A stretch of DNA of 64,000 nt from Podarcis raffonei. Its lineage: Eukaryota > Chordata > Lepidosauria > Squamata > Lacertidae. The notes beneath the pieces are model-generated. The model made no database searches. It had not been told where the DNA came from and saw nothing but the letters and a program-made list of their open reading frames with translations. The DNA is taken from assembly GCF_027172205.1 (NCBI RefSeq), contig NC_070619.1, positions 8,048,459 to 8,112,458 of the forward strand, read 5' to 3'. Within the stretch, counting starts at the first letter, position 1, and each line of letters begins with the position of its first letter. Positions 51,670 to 63,441 of this stretch are shown here, one piece after another. The position numbers and the translations under genes were made by a program.

Positions 51670-52022
51670 AAGGTAAAGGTAAAGGTACCCCTGCCCGTAC
51701 GGGCCAGTCTTGCCAGACTCTAGGGTTTGCGCCCATCTCACTCAAGAGGCCGGGGGCCAGCGCTGTCCGGAGACACTTCCGGGTCACGTGGCCAGCGTGA
51801 CATCGCTGCTCTGGCGAGCCAGAGCCGCACACGGAAACGCCGTTTACCTTCCCGCTAGTAAGCGGTCCCTATTTATCTGCTTGCACCCGGGGGTGCTTTC
51901 AAACTGCTAGGTTGGCAGGCGCTGGGACCGAGCAGCAGGAGCGCACCCCGCCGCGGGGATTCGAACCGCCGACCTTTCGATCGGCAAGCCCTAGGCGCTG
52001 AGGCTTTTACCCACAGCGCCAC
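51670..52022 (-). mobile_element. Sauria-like SINE, subfamily 2
   Basis: Reverse of the variant at 44752: aaaggtacccctgcccgtac and gctgaggcttttacccacag. Confidence 0.9.
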
Positions 52023-52225
52023 AAAACAAAATACTGTTGCTGTATGTCGGTTTTGTTTTATTTGTTTTTTATCTTAGGTTTGTTTTCCTTTAAATTTTTT
52101 GGGGACCCCAAGAGAGTGGGGCCCTAAGCTATAGCTTGTTTAGCTTATACATAAATCTGGCACTGGGCCCAAGGTCTCCCAGTGAGTAATGAGGGTGTAC
52201 GGTTTCTCTCATCCACCCCTCCCCC

Positions 52226-52315
52226 CATAGCTGTCAACTTTCCCCTTTTCTTGAGAGGAATCCTATTCGGAATAAGGCAATTTCCCTTAAAAAAAGGAAA
52301 ACGTTGACAGCTATG
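52226..52315. mobile_element. 90-bp inverted-repeat element (CATAGCTGTCAAC)
   Basis: Catagctgtcaac and gttgacagctatg ends; tiny relative of 13661-14654. Confidence 0.75.
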
Positions 52316-53050
52316 ACCACCCCCCCCTTCTCTTTCGACATCCTGGCCTGTCCTTCAGAAATGTAGCTGTCCCTTATCAGTGACCCTCTCCTCTCCCCTT
52401 ATAATTTCCCCAAGTAATTCTCACCAGCGAAAGCACATTTTCCCACGGGGTGGGGGTGTTCGTGGGAGGGCAGAGAAATAGTTTCCTCTCCTCTCTCCCC
52501 CCACAAGCTGGGCTCCGCCAGGCCTCCCGCGATGGCACGCTTGTTTGAATATTAGGACACGATGATCCTTTTTCCCCTGCTCTGGAATCTCCTGAGCTCA
52601 GCAAGTTTTGGGGAAACAAAAGTAGCGATTCTTTTGTCCTCTCTAGGGCTCAGCGATGCCAAGTGGGTACATTTCCACTGGCTTGCGGCAGCGCCCGCCC
52701 CACGACAGCCTTGAGGGCTGACCGTTTGGACCCACGCCACCTAGAGAGGTGCCAATGCCGCCCCCGCACTGCGGTCAGATCTTTCTGGAATCGGGGCACT
52801 GAGCCAGCAGCTCGCCTCACCGAACTGCCAATTCCTTTTGGGTCTCATTTTCCGGAGGGTAGGACTCGAACCCACGGCTTCAGGTTTCGAGAAAGGAGGT
52901 TGCAGCAAAATTGTCAGGAAGAGCTTTCCGACAGCAAGGGCTGTTTGACTCTCCTTAAAGCATAGGTTGGGTGGCAAAAATGCCAAATCTCACATTTCTT
53001 CGTTTCCGTTTTGTTTTGGAAAGCATGACTCTAGCCCTCAAGAAAAATTG
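52316..53050. other. ISYNA1/ELL intergenic, nothing recognised
   Basis: No exon or named repeat; mixed composition. Confidence 0.4.
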
Positions 53051-53054
53051 GATT

Positions 53055-53393
53055 GGTAAAGGTATTAGGTCCAGTCATGACCGACTCTGGGGTTGCGGCG
53101 CTCATCTCGTTTTACTGGCCGAGGGAGCCGGCGTACAGCTTCCAGGTCATGTGGCCAGCAGGACTAAGCCGCTTCTGGCGAACCAGAGCAGCTCACGGAA
53201 ATGCCGTTTACCTTCCCGCTGGAGCGGTACCTATTTATCTACTTGCACTTTGACGTGCTTTCGAACTGCTAGGTTGGCAGGAGCAGGGACCGAGGAACGG
53301 GAGCTCACCCCGTCACGGGGATTCGAACCGCCGACCTTCTGATTGGCAAGTCCTAGGCTCTGTGGTTTAACCCACAGCGCCACCTGTGTCCCT
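53055..53393 (-). mobile_element. Sauria-like SINE, slightly shortened tail
   Basis: Ggtaaaggtattaggtccag to cgccacctgtgtccct. Confidence 0.91.
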
Positions 53394-53629
53394 TTCAAGA
53401 AAAATAGATGGCCCTTTATCACTGGGTTTTTCTGTGCCAATTTTTTATTGATTCTGTTGCACTAATGGATTTGATTGGCAACTGCCTGGTTTTCTTCGCT
53501 TTCTTTTAGGAAAGGGCTTTTAATAGCGCTGTGATACTCATATTCTCTGCAGTCATAATCTGTAGATTTGGGTTGTTGTTGTTTTTTTAAAAAATTATTC
53601 TAGTAGCATTTTTTCCATTATTTGTTAGT

Positions 53630-54108
53630 GGCTATAAGCAGAGACATCACCTTGCCCACAAAGGTCTGTATAGTTAAAGCTACGGTTTTCCCAATAGTGA
53701 TGTATGGAAGTGAGAGCTGGACCATAAAGAAGGCTGATGGCCGAAGAATTGATGCTTTTGAATTCTGGTGCTGGAGGAGACTCTTGAGAGTCCCATGGAC
53801 TGCAAGAAGATCAAACCTCTCCATTCTGAAGGAAATCAGCCCTGAGTGCTCACTGGAAGGACAGATCCTGAAGTTGAGGCTCCAATACTTTGGCCACCTC
53901 GTGAGAAGAGAAGACTCCCTGGAAAAGACCCTGATGTTGGGAAAGATGGAGGGGAGAAGGGGATGACAGAGGACGAGATGGTGGGACAGTGTTCTCGAAG
54001 CTACCAGCATGAGTGGCCAAGTGGTCTAGTGGAAGACAGGAGTGCCTGGCGTGCTCTGGTCCAGGGGGTCACGAAGAAGCGGACACGACTAAACGACTCA
54101 ACAACAAA
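53630..54108 (+). mobile_element. Bov-B (RTE) LINE 3' fragment
   Basis: SWTIKKADGRRIDAFEFW and RRLLRVPWTAR, ending cgactaaacgactcaacaac. Confidence 0.9.
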
Positions 54109-54109
54109 A

Positions 54110-54990
54110 TCTTTTTTGGCTTTCTCCACTTGATTTCTAATTTTAACCAAGTCCTGTTATTGGGGGGAAAGGTGAGATTGTAAAGGAATATGATAAAGAA
54201 TAATCGCCGGGGTCTCGTTTCGTTTTTGCAAACCGCTCGGAGGGCTGGCCTAAAAAACACATCAGTTAAAACACAATCGGCATGCGAAGCAGGGGTCCCC
54301 GGTTGCTCCCATACAAAAGGGGGCCGAGTTGGAATCTCGCTGCCCAGATAATGAGAGTCACAAGAGCTGCTGCGTGCTAGTAGTTTTCCACTGGGAAGAG
54401 TGAAGCTCATCTTTTGCGCTCTGGCAGGGAAGTGGAAGCCTCTGGGAATAAAAGGAGCCGCCCCCCCCCCCGGTTGGCTGAATGGATTGGAGGGTGTCGG
54501 AAGGAAAAGACAGACCCATTCAACTTTCTCATTTTGGGCCATTCCCAAAATAACTCTTGCAGCAAAAGACCTGCTAGCTGCCTTGCTCAGAGGCCACACG
54601 GGCCTCTTAAAAAATAAAAACGCCTTTGCTTTAGCATTCTGCACACGGAGAGTTCCAGCATGTTTAAATATTCAGGGAGCTGCAGTCCGTCTCCCACCCC
54701 CAAGAGCAAGGATCCAGGGGCAACGCAAAGCAGGGACACCCAGTGCCATGTGGAAATTTCCATCTCTGCCACCATCAGGCCTGGCCGGGCGAGGAGGAGA
54801 CAGAAACAGATCCTCGTTTTCCCCGACTTTAAATTCAGTTCCGTTTTCAAGATTTTGGAAAGCCTGCAAGTAGATTCGCTGGCGTTTTCCCCCCTGAAGA
54901 TTTCTAACAATGCATACGTTCGCAAAGCAATTTCCCCTAATGTTACTTTTAGCAAATATTTGCATTATGATTATTATCACCACCGCCCGA
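54110..54990. other. Intergenic, nothing recognised
   Basis: Roughly 880 bp of mixed sequence without identifiable gene or repeat. Confidence 0.4.
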
Positions 54991-54999
54991 GTGACTGAT

Positions 55000-55190
55000 T
55001 CTACAAGGTGTGACTGGAAAGATCGATGAACGGTCACAGAAATCGGATGGCGAGAAAACATAAAATCCGCATCGGAAACCCACGAAATGCTCACAATTGT
55101 GGACGGAGATGAAGTCGTAATTCGAAAGACAGTGTATATGAGTGGTTTAAGTGTTTCTGTGAAGGGTGGCAAACCTTCACAGACTAGGCA
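55000..55190 (+). mobile_element. Mariner-like transposase N-terminal fragment
   Basis: Encodes ETHEMLTIVDGDEVVIRKTV and YEWFKCFCEGW, the start of a mariner transposase (HEMLT-YGDEAV-R--VYEWFKRF in relatives). Truncated. Confidence 0.75.
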
Positions 55191-55350
55191 AAATTCAGAA
55201 TAGGAACAAAAAGCAGACCCAACCCATCCAGATTCTGGCATTGTGGGGGGGTTGGACTCAATGTCCCTTGGGATCCCTTCCAATTCGACACGATGGGACC
55301 AGAAAGTTCAGCAAATGGTCACAGATATCGGACACCGAGAACATACCACC

Positions 55351-55933
55351 TTGTTGTTGTTGAGTTGTTCAGTCGTGTCCGCCTCTTCGTGACCCCCTGG
55401 ACCGGAGCACGCCAGGCCCTCCTGTCTTCCACTGCCTGCCGCAGTTTGGTCAAACTCATGCTGGTCGCTTCGAGAACACTGTCCCACCATCTCGTCCTCT
55501 GTCGTCCCCTTCTCCTTGTGCCCTCATCTTTCCCAGCATCAGGGTCTTTTCCAGGGAGTCTTCTCTTCTTATGAGGTGGCCAAAGTCTTGGAGCCTCAGC
55601 TTCAGGATCTGTCCTTCCAGTGAGCACTCAGGGCCGATTTCCTTCAGAATGGAGAGGTTGGATCTTCTTGCAGTCCATGGGACTCTCAAGAGTCTCCTCC
55701 AGCACCAGAATTCAAAAGCATCAATTCTTCGGCGATCAGCCTTCTTTATGGTCCAGTTCTCACTTCTATACATCACTACTGGGAAAACCATAGCTTTAAC
55801 TATATGGACCTTTGTTGGCAAAGTGATGTCTCTGCTTTTTAAGATGCTGTCTAGGTTTGTCATTGCTTTCCTCCCAAGAAGCAGGCGTCTTTTAATTTCG
55901 TGGCTGCTGTCACCATCTGCAGTGATCATGGAA
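55351..55933 (-). mobile_element. Bov-B (RTE) LINE 3' end
   Basis: Ttgttgttgagttgttcagt start, TADGDSSHEIKRRLLLGRKA and SWTIKK-type peptide on the minus strand. Confidence 0.9.
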
Positions 55934-55944
55934 CCTGCACCTTA

Positions 55945-56165
55945 CAGGTCTTCAAAGTAGGCCCCCTCTGATACAACACACTGTTGGCAACGTTTGTAGA
56001 ACCGTTGGAAACTTCTGGAGAAGTCCTCTTTCTGTACTGCTTTCAGTTCCCTCGTCGCAGCGGCTTGGACGTGTGAAATGTTGGGGAAATCTGTGCCCTT
56101 TCAGTCCAGATCTCAGCTCTGGAAACAGAAAGAAGGCCGATGACGCCAGATCGGGAGAATATGGA
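55945..56165 (-). mobile_element. Mariner-like transposase C-terminal fragment
   Basis: Minus strand encodes YSPDLASSAFFLFPELRSGL, the PDLAPxDFFLFP block of mariner. Separated from its N-terminal part by a retroelement insertion. Confidence 0.75.
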
Positions 56166-56199
56166 GGGTATATATATCCGCATGGAATATATATACGAT

Positions 56200-56670
56200 A
56201 TATACGATACGATGTACAATATCTTTATTGTCATTGTCCCATGCAGAACAATGAAATTGAAAAACTACATAAAACTACATAAAACATTCAAAAACCCCTA
56301 GAAACTCTGAAACCCCATTTTAAAATACACTATACTATAGAGACCCCTTATGCTGCGTTTAGAACCAGAATTGCATTTGCGTAGAAACTGTTTCTCAGGC
56401 GGCTAGTCCTGGCCTTTATAACCCTATACCTTCTTCCAGAAGGCAGAAGCTGAAAGAGATCATTTCCGGGGTGCGTACTATCCTGCGCTATCTCTGCCAC
56501 TTTCTTATGGCATAGGTTTGATCTAAGGTGGGAAGAGTGCACCCAATTATTCCCTCTTTACAACCCTGGACAGCATTGTTTTTTCCCTGACCGTGCAGCT
56601 CCCAAACCACACACACAGACCATAAGTTAATACGCTCTCCACAGTGCAACGGTAAAATGCCATCAACAGG
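56200..56670 (-). mobile_element. Retroelement 3' fragment, family unassigned
   Basis: Catctttattgtcattgtcc-like start and aagaaactgtttctcaggcg. I have seen comparable text in reptile LINE tails but cannot name the clade. Confidence 0.4.
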
Positions 56671-56689
56671 TCCTATGAGAGATTCTTCC

Positions 56690-57000
56690 GCCATCATTCG
56701 GACGGACAAACACCGATCCCGCATCAATAACTCACAGACTCTGTTGACATTTGCCGCTGTTCTGCTCGCCGCCGGTCTGCCAAACGGAGGCTCATCTTCG
56801 ATGGTTTTCCGCCCTTCACAGAAATCACTCATACGCTGCCTTTCGAATTACGGCCTTATCTCCATACACAATTGTGAGCATTTCGTGGGTTTCCAATGCT
56901 GATTGTATGTTCGAATATTTCTCGAGGTCCGATTTCTGTGACCATTCACCGAACTTTCCAGTCGCATCTTCTAGAATTTTATGAATAGCACATACTCCCC
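56690..57000 (-). mobile_element. Mariner-like transposase N-terminal fragment
   Basis: Minus strand encodes ETHEMLTIVYGDKAVIRKAA and GRPAASRTAANVNRVCELLM, then RDRCLSVRMMAEE. The gene is broken and split by the insert at 56200-56670. Confidence 0.8.
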
Positions 57001-57373
57001 CCAGATGCATTAAAAAAGGCCACGAGCCTGATTTAAGAGGGATGTTTTTGCTGGGTATGTAATGACCGGTGCCCCTGTTTTGAACCTTTTCAATATCCAT
57101 TTTGAGGCGAGGAGACCAGAACGCTGCATGGAACAGATTTCTTTGCAAGACTGTACTTTACACAAGGCCCTCACCTGCCGAGTGTAGTAGGGAACTGGGT
57201 CTGGATGTGGGGGAGAAATTTTTGGTTATCCTGGCCCTACCTTGGACCTCAGCCCAGGCTCTGACTGGCAGACCAGCTTGAGCGGTAAAGAAGAGTCGTG
57301 GAAGATGCAAAACACTATGGAATGTTATTATAAAGACAAAGCTCCAAAGGCAGACATGTTTTCATACAATGAC
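57001..57373. other. Intergenic, nothing recognised
   Basis: No gene or named repeat before the possible ELL poly(A) site. Confidence 0.4.
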
Positions 57374-57643
57374 TTTATTATGTGTTGCAAAAAGAAAAAG
57401 AGAAATATTCGGTTTTGTGCCCCCCCCTCCTGTGTACAAAAAATGGAGAGATACCAGCTTTTTTTATTTTAAAAAAGACAAGCGGAGAAAGGACTTTAAG
57501 CTGCTTTTAAACGGCGAGTTTGGCAACGTGGGGGGGGGGAACCCTTTCGTGTATGTGTTTGGGTGTATAAACGCACAAACACACATATATACTGTAAACG
57601 ACTTCATGGTTCAAGGTATTTTTATCCATTGTACTGTTATTAA

Positions 57644-57996
57644 AAAGGTAAAGGGACCCCTGACCATTAGGTCCAGTCGTGGCCGACTCTGGGGTTGCGG
57701 CATTCATCTCGCTTTACTGACCGAGGGAGCCGGCGTACAGCTTCCGGGTCATGTGGCCAGCAGGACTAAGCCGCTTCTGGTGAACCAGAGCAGCGTATGG
57801 AAACGCTGTTTGCCTTCCCGCCAGAGCGGTACCTATTTATCTACTTGCACTTTGACGTGCTTTCGAACTGCTAGGTTGGCAGGAGCAGGGACCGAGCAAC
57901 GGGAGCTCACCCCGTCGCGGGGAATCGAACCTCTGACCTTCTGATCGGCATGTCCTAGGCTCTGTGGTTTAACCCACAGCGCCACTCGCGTCCCTA
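57644..57996 (-). mobile_element. Sauria-like SINE, full length
   Basis: Aaggtaaagggacccctgac to cgccactcgcgtccct. Confidence 0.92.
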
Positions 57997-59005
57997 GTAC
58001 TGTTATTACAAAGGAGGGAAATAAACCCATCGCGTTATGGAATAAGTTAAGATCATGTTCAAATTAGCTTAAGGGGCTTTAGCAATACCTTCCCCGCTCC
58101 CCAGGCCCAAGCATAAAGATTTGCCCAAGTCAATCACAGAACCAGGAACAGAAAAATAAAAAGAGGGCGTTTGAAACTGTGCTTCCGTCAAAACACAGTC
58201 TCGGAAAAAGAAGCAGCAAAAAGCAAAATCTCACAGTATTCCCCCCCCCCTTTCCTCCTTTTGGATAGTCATTAAATATCTATTTCCAAATTCTACAAAG
58301 TCCCAGAATATATATATATTTATATATATATACACACACACACAAGTTGTGTAATGTACACAATATATCTTTGTATCCAACTCTCGTTTGCAAAAATATT
58401 ATCTATAGAACAGGTTTGTCATATAAAGAACAGAAGTCCGTTTTTTTTTGTTTCTTTCTCTTGTCCACAGTCTCCCTCCTCCAAAAATAATAATTATAAG
58501 AATTCATCCCCCTCCCCTCTTTCCGTGGCCCTCCCCAATATTATTAGAAGTTCTGAGAGATAAATCTTCATTGCATTAACTCGGAATCCACCCGATTTCT
58601 GCGGCCTGGGCTATTTGTCGCTAAATCAACCTCGGTCAAGAGATTTGGCGACGACGGTTTCAGGAATGAATTGACCCGACGGTGAGGGGAGGGAAGATAC
58701 CCCACTAAAACGGCCCGAGATTTCTGAGTCGCGAAAAGCTGGTCGTCAGAAACAGAGAGCGCGATCCCAGAGATCCGGTTCAGAGCAGAGGGGAAACGCT
58801 TTCTGCGTTTTGAGAAAAACACGAAACCCACTTTCCTGCTGACGATGGGAAACTCTCTGTGCGCCCAGGACTTTGGACAACCGTCCCGGATCTCTCTCCT
58901 CTCGACTGCTCTCCTAGGAAGGCCCGTCGCGAGAGGCTGGTGTTGTGCCCGAGAAGATAGGGGCGCTGCCCTCCCTTTGCCTGATGAAGCCTTTTCGGCC
59001 AAAAA

Positions 59006-59353
59006 GGTAAAGGGACCCCTGACCATTAGGTCCAGTCGTGACCGACTCTGGGGTTGTGGCGCTCATCTCGCTTTACTGGCCGAGGGAGCCGGCGTACAGC
59101 TTCCGGGTCATGTGGCCAGCAGGACTAAGCCGCTTCTGGCGAACCAGAGCAGCGCACGGAAACACCGTTTACCTTCCCACCGGAGTGGTACCTATTTATC
59201 TACTTGCACTTTGACGTGCTTTTGAACTGCTAGGTGGGCAGGAGCAGGGATCGAACAACGGGAGCTCATCCCGTAATGGGGATTTGAACCGCGACCTTCT
59301 GATCGGCAAGTCCTAGGCTCTGTGGTTGAACCCACAGCGCCACCCGCGTCCCT
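59006..59353 (-). mobile_element. Sauria-like SINE, full length
   Basis: Aaggtaaagggacccctgac to cgccacccgcgtccct; ttttcggccaaa flanks on both sides (target duplication near 58990 and 59354). Confidence 0.93.
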
Positions 59354-60200
59354 TTTCGGCCAAAGCGGAAAGCAAAAAAATCATACCCCAATCTGCACTG
59401 CACGTACCCGAATAATCTGCACCGAATAGGAACATCCTTTTTTGCAAGAGGCTGTTTTCAGTTTCCAGCCGACCCATAGTTCCTGAGAGGCGGAAGAGTT
59501 TGGAAAAGGAGTGGAAGACTGGGGAGAGGTTGTTCTTGAGGGAGCTGGCGGGGACGGGCACCCAAATCGGAGGGCAAGTATTGTCCTTGTGCTTTTGCTC
59601 TCCTGCCTGAAACCAACCCTCCGGTTTCCCCTCTGCTTTCAAAATTATTATTGTTCTGTGCTGTGTGCACGAGTTGAAAGGAAAGAACAGGGGGTTCCTA
59701 TGGCAATTCTGTGCCCCCTTTCCAAAGCGCCCCCATGCCTTTTAACACGCGCATGGTCTGCTTGCCCCGCCGTTTCTCAGGCTCCTGGAGGGGCCCAAAA
59801 GCTGCCAACAATGAAAAGCAGGGCTCGCGAATGCTCCCAAAAATGAGAACGATAAAAGAATGTGCAAAAGTTTAGACCCGTTGGGAATCGACAGAACCTG
59901 GCTGCGTTTCAAGGAAACCCGGGAAGAGCGAAGCAAAGGCCTGTTGTCTCTTCTGGGGTGTTAACTGGGCCTGTGGGGCATTGGGGGAAAGGGGGGGTGT
60001 GCCAGGCCAGATTCTGCCCAAAGCGAGACCCAGCAGTGCTGGGGGTCATCGTCCCACAAGCTCTCCCCGACAACCTCGCCCCAGAAACATTTTGAGGGAA
60101 CCCTCCCCCCCCCACTGATTGATCTACACCAACGATGGCCAAACTTGGCCCTCCAGCTGTTTTGGGACTACAACTCCCATCATCCCTAGCTAACAGTGTA

Positions 60201-60443
60201 CAGTGGTGCCTCGGGTTAAGTACTTAATTCGTTCCGGAGGTCCGTACTTAACCTGAAACTGTTCTTAACCTGAAGCACCACTTTAGCTAATGGGGCCTCC
60301 TGCCGCCGCCGCGCCGCCGGAGCACGATTTCTGTTCTCATCCTGAAGCAAAGTTCTTAACCTGAAGCACAATTTTCTGGGTTAGCAGAGCCTGTAACCTG
60401 AAGCGTATGTAACCTGAAGTGTATGTAACCTGAAGTACCACTG
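60201..60443 (-). mobile_element. Tigger-like MITE
   Basis: Reverse copy, cagtggtgcctcgggttaag to acctgaagtaccactg, flanked by TA. Confidence 0.84.
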
Positions 60444-60450
60444 TATTTTT

Positions 60451-60523
60451 GGTCTTTGTTGGAAGCCGCCCAGAGTGGCTGGGGAAACCCAGCCAGATGG
60501 GTGGAGTACAAATAATAAATTAC

Positions 60524-60563
<40 letters not shown>
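60451..60563 (+). mobile_element. L2-type LINE 3' tail and (ATT)n
   Basis: Ggaagccgcccagagtggct and gtacaaataataaattacta then (ATT)n. Confidence 0.8.
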
Positions 60564-60564
<1 letters not shown>

Positions 60565-61052
60565 GACCAGTGATCAGGGATGATGGGAACTATAGTCCCA
60601 AAACAGCTGGAGGGCCGAGTTTGGCCATTGCTTATCTACACAGTTCTTGGTTTCCTGTAAGTCGTGGAGGGGCCAATGTGAAAAACAGTCTCTCTCTCGT
60701 TTTTTTGAGTAGATAATATCCGAAAAATAAGCAAACTTCTCCTTTCTTTCACTGTCTTCTTTAATATCCGGGAAGAGAATTGCTTATATAAAATGGGGAC
60801 CGGGCCCCTTGTACCCCCCCCCCACCGAAAACTCCGGGGTTTGTACAGCAAAAGCGACGGGTTGTCTCTCACGCGGGGGTGCGAATCGCGCGCTGATCCT
60901 TGTCGTGCCGCACAGAGATCTCTTAAACGTCTCCCTCCTGCTGCCGCTCCTCTTCCAGATTCCGGAAGCTGTTCACAGGTTTGCAATCGCCGCCAGCGGA
61001 ACCGGAGGCTGGTGGGCTCTCTGCAAAAACTTTCACCGTCCCCCCACCCCTC

Positions 61053-61169
61053 TCAGTGCCAAGACTGGAACTGCAGTTGGTCGTATTCGGCTATCAGTTT
61101 TTTGATGTGGGCGAGTTTGTTGTGCAGGTATTCGCAGCGGTTCTTCTCCTGGCTGTAGTTTGGGTTAGT
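61053..61169 (-). CDS. ELL: ELL last coding exon and stop
   Basis: Thirty-eight codons plus TGA; acceptor ccttgcag. Encodes TNPNYSQEKNRCEYLHNKLA, HIKKLIAEYD and QLQFQSWH, with stop at 61055-61053. Human ELL reads NYSQEKHRCEYLHSKLAHIKRLIAEYD. The 3' UTR continues toward lower coordinates. Confidence 0.95.
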   Translation of the reverse strand, partial: TNPNYSQEKNRCEYLHNKLAHIKKLIAEYDQLQFQSWH

Positions 61170-61236
61170 CTGCAAGGAAGGAGGGAGAGAGATGGAAGGG
61201 GGAAATAAATTTATTATTATTACAATTATAATTCTA

Positions 61237-61257
61237 CAGTCATACCTCAGGTTACAG
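61237..61257 (+). mobile_element. Tigger-like MITE end stub
   Basis: Cagtcatacctcaggttaca end, cut by the SINE. Confidence 0.55.
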
Positions 61258-61601
61258 GGGACGCGGGTGGCGCTGTGGGTTAAACCACAGAGCCTAGGGC
61301 TTGCTGATCAGAAAGTCGGCGGTTCGAATCCCCTGAACTCCCGTTGCTCGGTCCCTGCTCCTGCCCACCTAGCAGTTCGAAAGCACATCAAAGTGCAAGT
61401 AGATAAATAGGTACCACTCCAGCGGGAAGGTAAACGGCGTTTCCATGCGCTGCTCTGGTCCGCCAGAAGCGACTTAGTCCTGCTGGCCACATCACCTGGA
61501 AGCTGTACGCCGGCTCCCTCGGCCAATAAAGCGAGATGAGCGCCGCAACCCCAGAGTCGGTCACGACTGGACCTAATGGTCAGGGGTCCCTTTAGCTTTA
61601 G
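61258..61601 (+). mobile_element. Sauria-like SINE in ELL last intron
   Basis: Gggacgcgggtggcgctgtg to ggtccctttagcttta; lies 90 bp upstream (in gene sense) of the ELL last exon. Confidence 0.92.
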
Positions 61602-61989
61602 CATAGTCCAACCCCCCTCACTGCAATGAGGAATCTCCACCATTTTTTTATTTTTTGCTCTCTGGCAACTGACGTTCTAAGGTAGACTGCTGCTGAACAG
61701 GGAGCTTTACCTGTTAGCCACCATTCCTTCGCCCCGCCCTGATGACCGCCTGACGTTTCTGTCCTACAACTGGAAGCTGCTGTTTCAAACATCTGGGAGC
61801 AACCAAGGCTGGAAGGAAAGGCTGTTTTGACACCCTCCTTTCTCCAGGAGCCTGCCATGAATCCCAGTTTATTTCCTCAGTTGCTTCTCACACACACAGC
61901 ACGGAAAAACTTGCTTTGCTGTGACAAGGGCGGTGTATGAACTGGAGACGCCCGGTTTTCCTTCTTTCCTCTTCCCTCCTCCTCCCTTT

Positions 61990-62452
61990 TTCCTTGTGTG
62001 TCATTTCTAAGGTGGGTGGGGGCGCAAGGACTGTCTCATTTAAAAACCGACTGCATGTGGCCCTAAGGAAGTTAAGATTGGCTTCAACCAGAGCCAGGGC
62101 CTTTTCAACTCTGGCCCCGGCCTGGTGGAACGCTCTGTCTCATGAGACCAGGGCCCTGCAGGATCTGATTTCTTTCCGCAGGGCCTGTAAGGCAGAGTTG
62201 TTCTGCCTGGCCTTTGGCTTGGAGCCAATTTGATTCCCTCCCTCTCTTTCTTTCTTTTTTCCTTCCCTTCTCCTCCTGCGATGAGGCTACATTTTAATAA
62301 TGTTTCAATGTTTTAATGTTGTATTTTAATTTTGTTTTTAAGTTGTAATCATTCAATCATTGTTTTTATTATTGCTTGTAAGCCGCTCTGAGCCTGGCCT
62401 TGGCTGGGGAGGGTGGGATATAAATAAAAATTATTATTATTATTATTATTAT
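61990..62452 (+). mobile_element. L2-like LINE, second family
   Basis: Encodes STRARAFSTLAPAWWNALSH and FRRACKAELFCLAFG; ends gggtgggatataaataaaaa (ATT)n. Confidence 0.82.
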
Positions 62453-62510
62453 GTAAGCCTCTCTCTAGTTTGGCGCAACCACTTTATAGAAATAAGCAAG
62501 CAAGACTCAC

Positions 62511-62555
62511 TTTTTTGATTTTCCGGTATTCTTGCAGAATCTGATCGTGGATAGA
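62511..62555 (-). CDS. ELL: ELL 45-nt exon: SIHDQILQEYRKIKK
   Basis: Fifteen codons, phase 0 to 0; acceptor cttttgcag, donor gtgagt. SIHDQILQEYRKIKK continues the OCEL helix and matches human ...GQILQEYRKIKK. Confidence 0.94.
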
Positions 62556-62767
62556 CTGCAAAAGAATGGACATACCATGTGTTAAACAACAACAGCAACA
62601 AATGGCAAAGCAAGGCATATAAAGGTTTGAAAATCAAGCTGGCAGCATCTTAATGAGATTTAGGCACTGATCTGAGATCAAGCCTTCTTAGGACAAACGA
62701 TTTCTGGTTTTTAGACCCTCCACATCAGATGATCCAATTTTCCTACTCCCTTTTCTCTAAACCAGTA

Positions 62768-63212
62768 CAGTGGTACCTTGGTTCTCAAACGCCTTAGTGC
62801 TCAAACAACTTGGAATCCAAATACTGCAAACCTGGAAGCAAGTGTTCTGGTTTGTGAACTTTTTTCAGAAGCCGAACATGCTCCGGTTTGAGTGTTACGC
62901 TTCCGATTTGAGTGCCACACTTGAGTGTTACACTGAGGTCTGTCTGTTTTTGCAATTTATTTTGCCTTTTTGTTTTTGCGGCTCTTTTTCGTTTTGTTTT
63001 TGTGACTGAGTGGAACCCAGTTCAGCTACCGATTGATTGATTGTGCGACTGAAGTACACTGTTTATTGCTTTCATTTTATAGATCAAAGGTCTGGAACGA
63101 ATGAGTCGGTTTTGCATTACTTTCTATAGGGAAGCGCGCCTTGGTTTTGGAACGCTTTGGTTTTGGAGCAGACTTCCATGATGGATTAAGTTTGAGAACC
63201 AAGGTACCACTG
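62768..63212 (-). mobile_element. Tigger-like MITE, complete (GGTTCTCAAAC family)
   Basis: Inverted ends cagtggtaccttggttctca and gagaaccaaggtaccactg with TA flanks; 445 bp reference copy for the split element at 30589-31505. Confidence 0.87.
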
Positions 63213-63215
63213 TAT

Positions 63216-63343
63216 TTCCCAAACCTGAGTCTCTCAAATGTTTTGGGACTACAATTCCCATCATCCCTGACCACTGCTAGATCTAGGGATGATGGGAGTT
63301 GTAGTCCAAAAACATCTGGAGACCCAAGTTTGGAAAACTCTAC
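63216..63343. mobile_element. Palindromic MITE (CAATTCCCATCATCCC)
   Basis: Gggactacaattcccatcat with its inverse gatgggagttgtagtcc; ELL intron. Confidence 0.75.
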
Positions 63344-63441
63344 TCTATAGTACTTTGTTGCTCTGTTTTACATTTTATGCTGTTTTAACTCTAAGGAGAT
63401 TGTATGTTTTTAGAGGACCTTGTGGTCAGGACCAGATCAAT

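Larger units (their letters stand above)
60131..60638. mobile_element. Palindromic MITE split by two insertions
   Basis: Left arm 60131-60198 (gatggccaaacttggccctc), right arm 60566-60638 (gggccgagtttggccattgc). A Tigger-like MITE and an L2 tail lie between the arms. Confidence 0.78.
57374..61052 (-). other. ELL: Probable ELL 3' UTR with three SINE/MITE insertions
   Basis: Below the ELL stop there is no further coding exon. AATAAA on the minus strand occurs at 57374-57379 and 57463-57468. The stretch would make a 3.6-kb 3' UTR interrupted by SINEs (57644-57996, 59006-59353) and a nested MITE block (60131-60638). Extent is inferred and an earlier end is possible. 57997-59005 and 59354-60130 show no gene. 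Confidence 0.35.

Noticed and set aside
54069-54644. 191-codon minus-strand frame between Bov-B and mariner
   Set aside because: No recognisable domain, no splice context, and part overlaps the Bov-B end.
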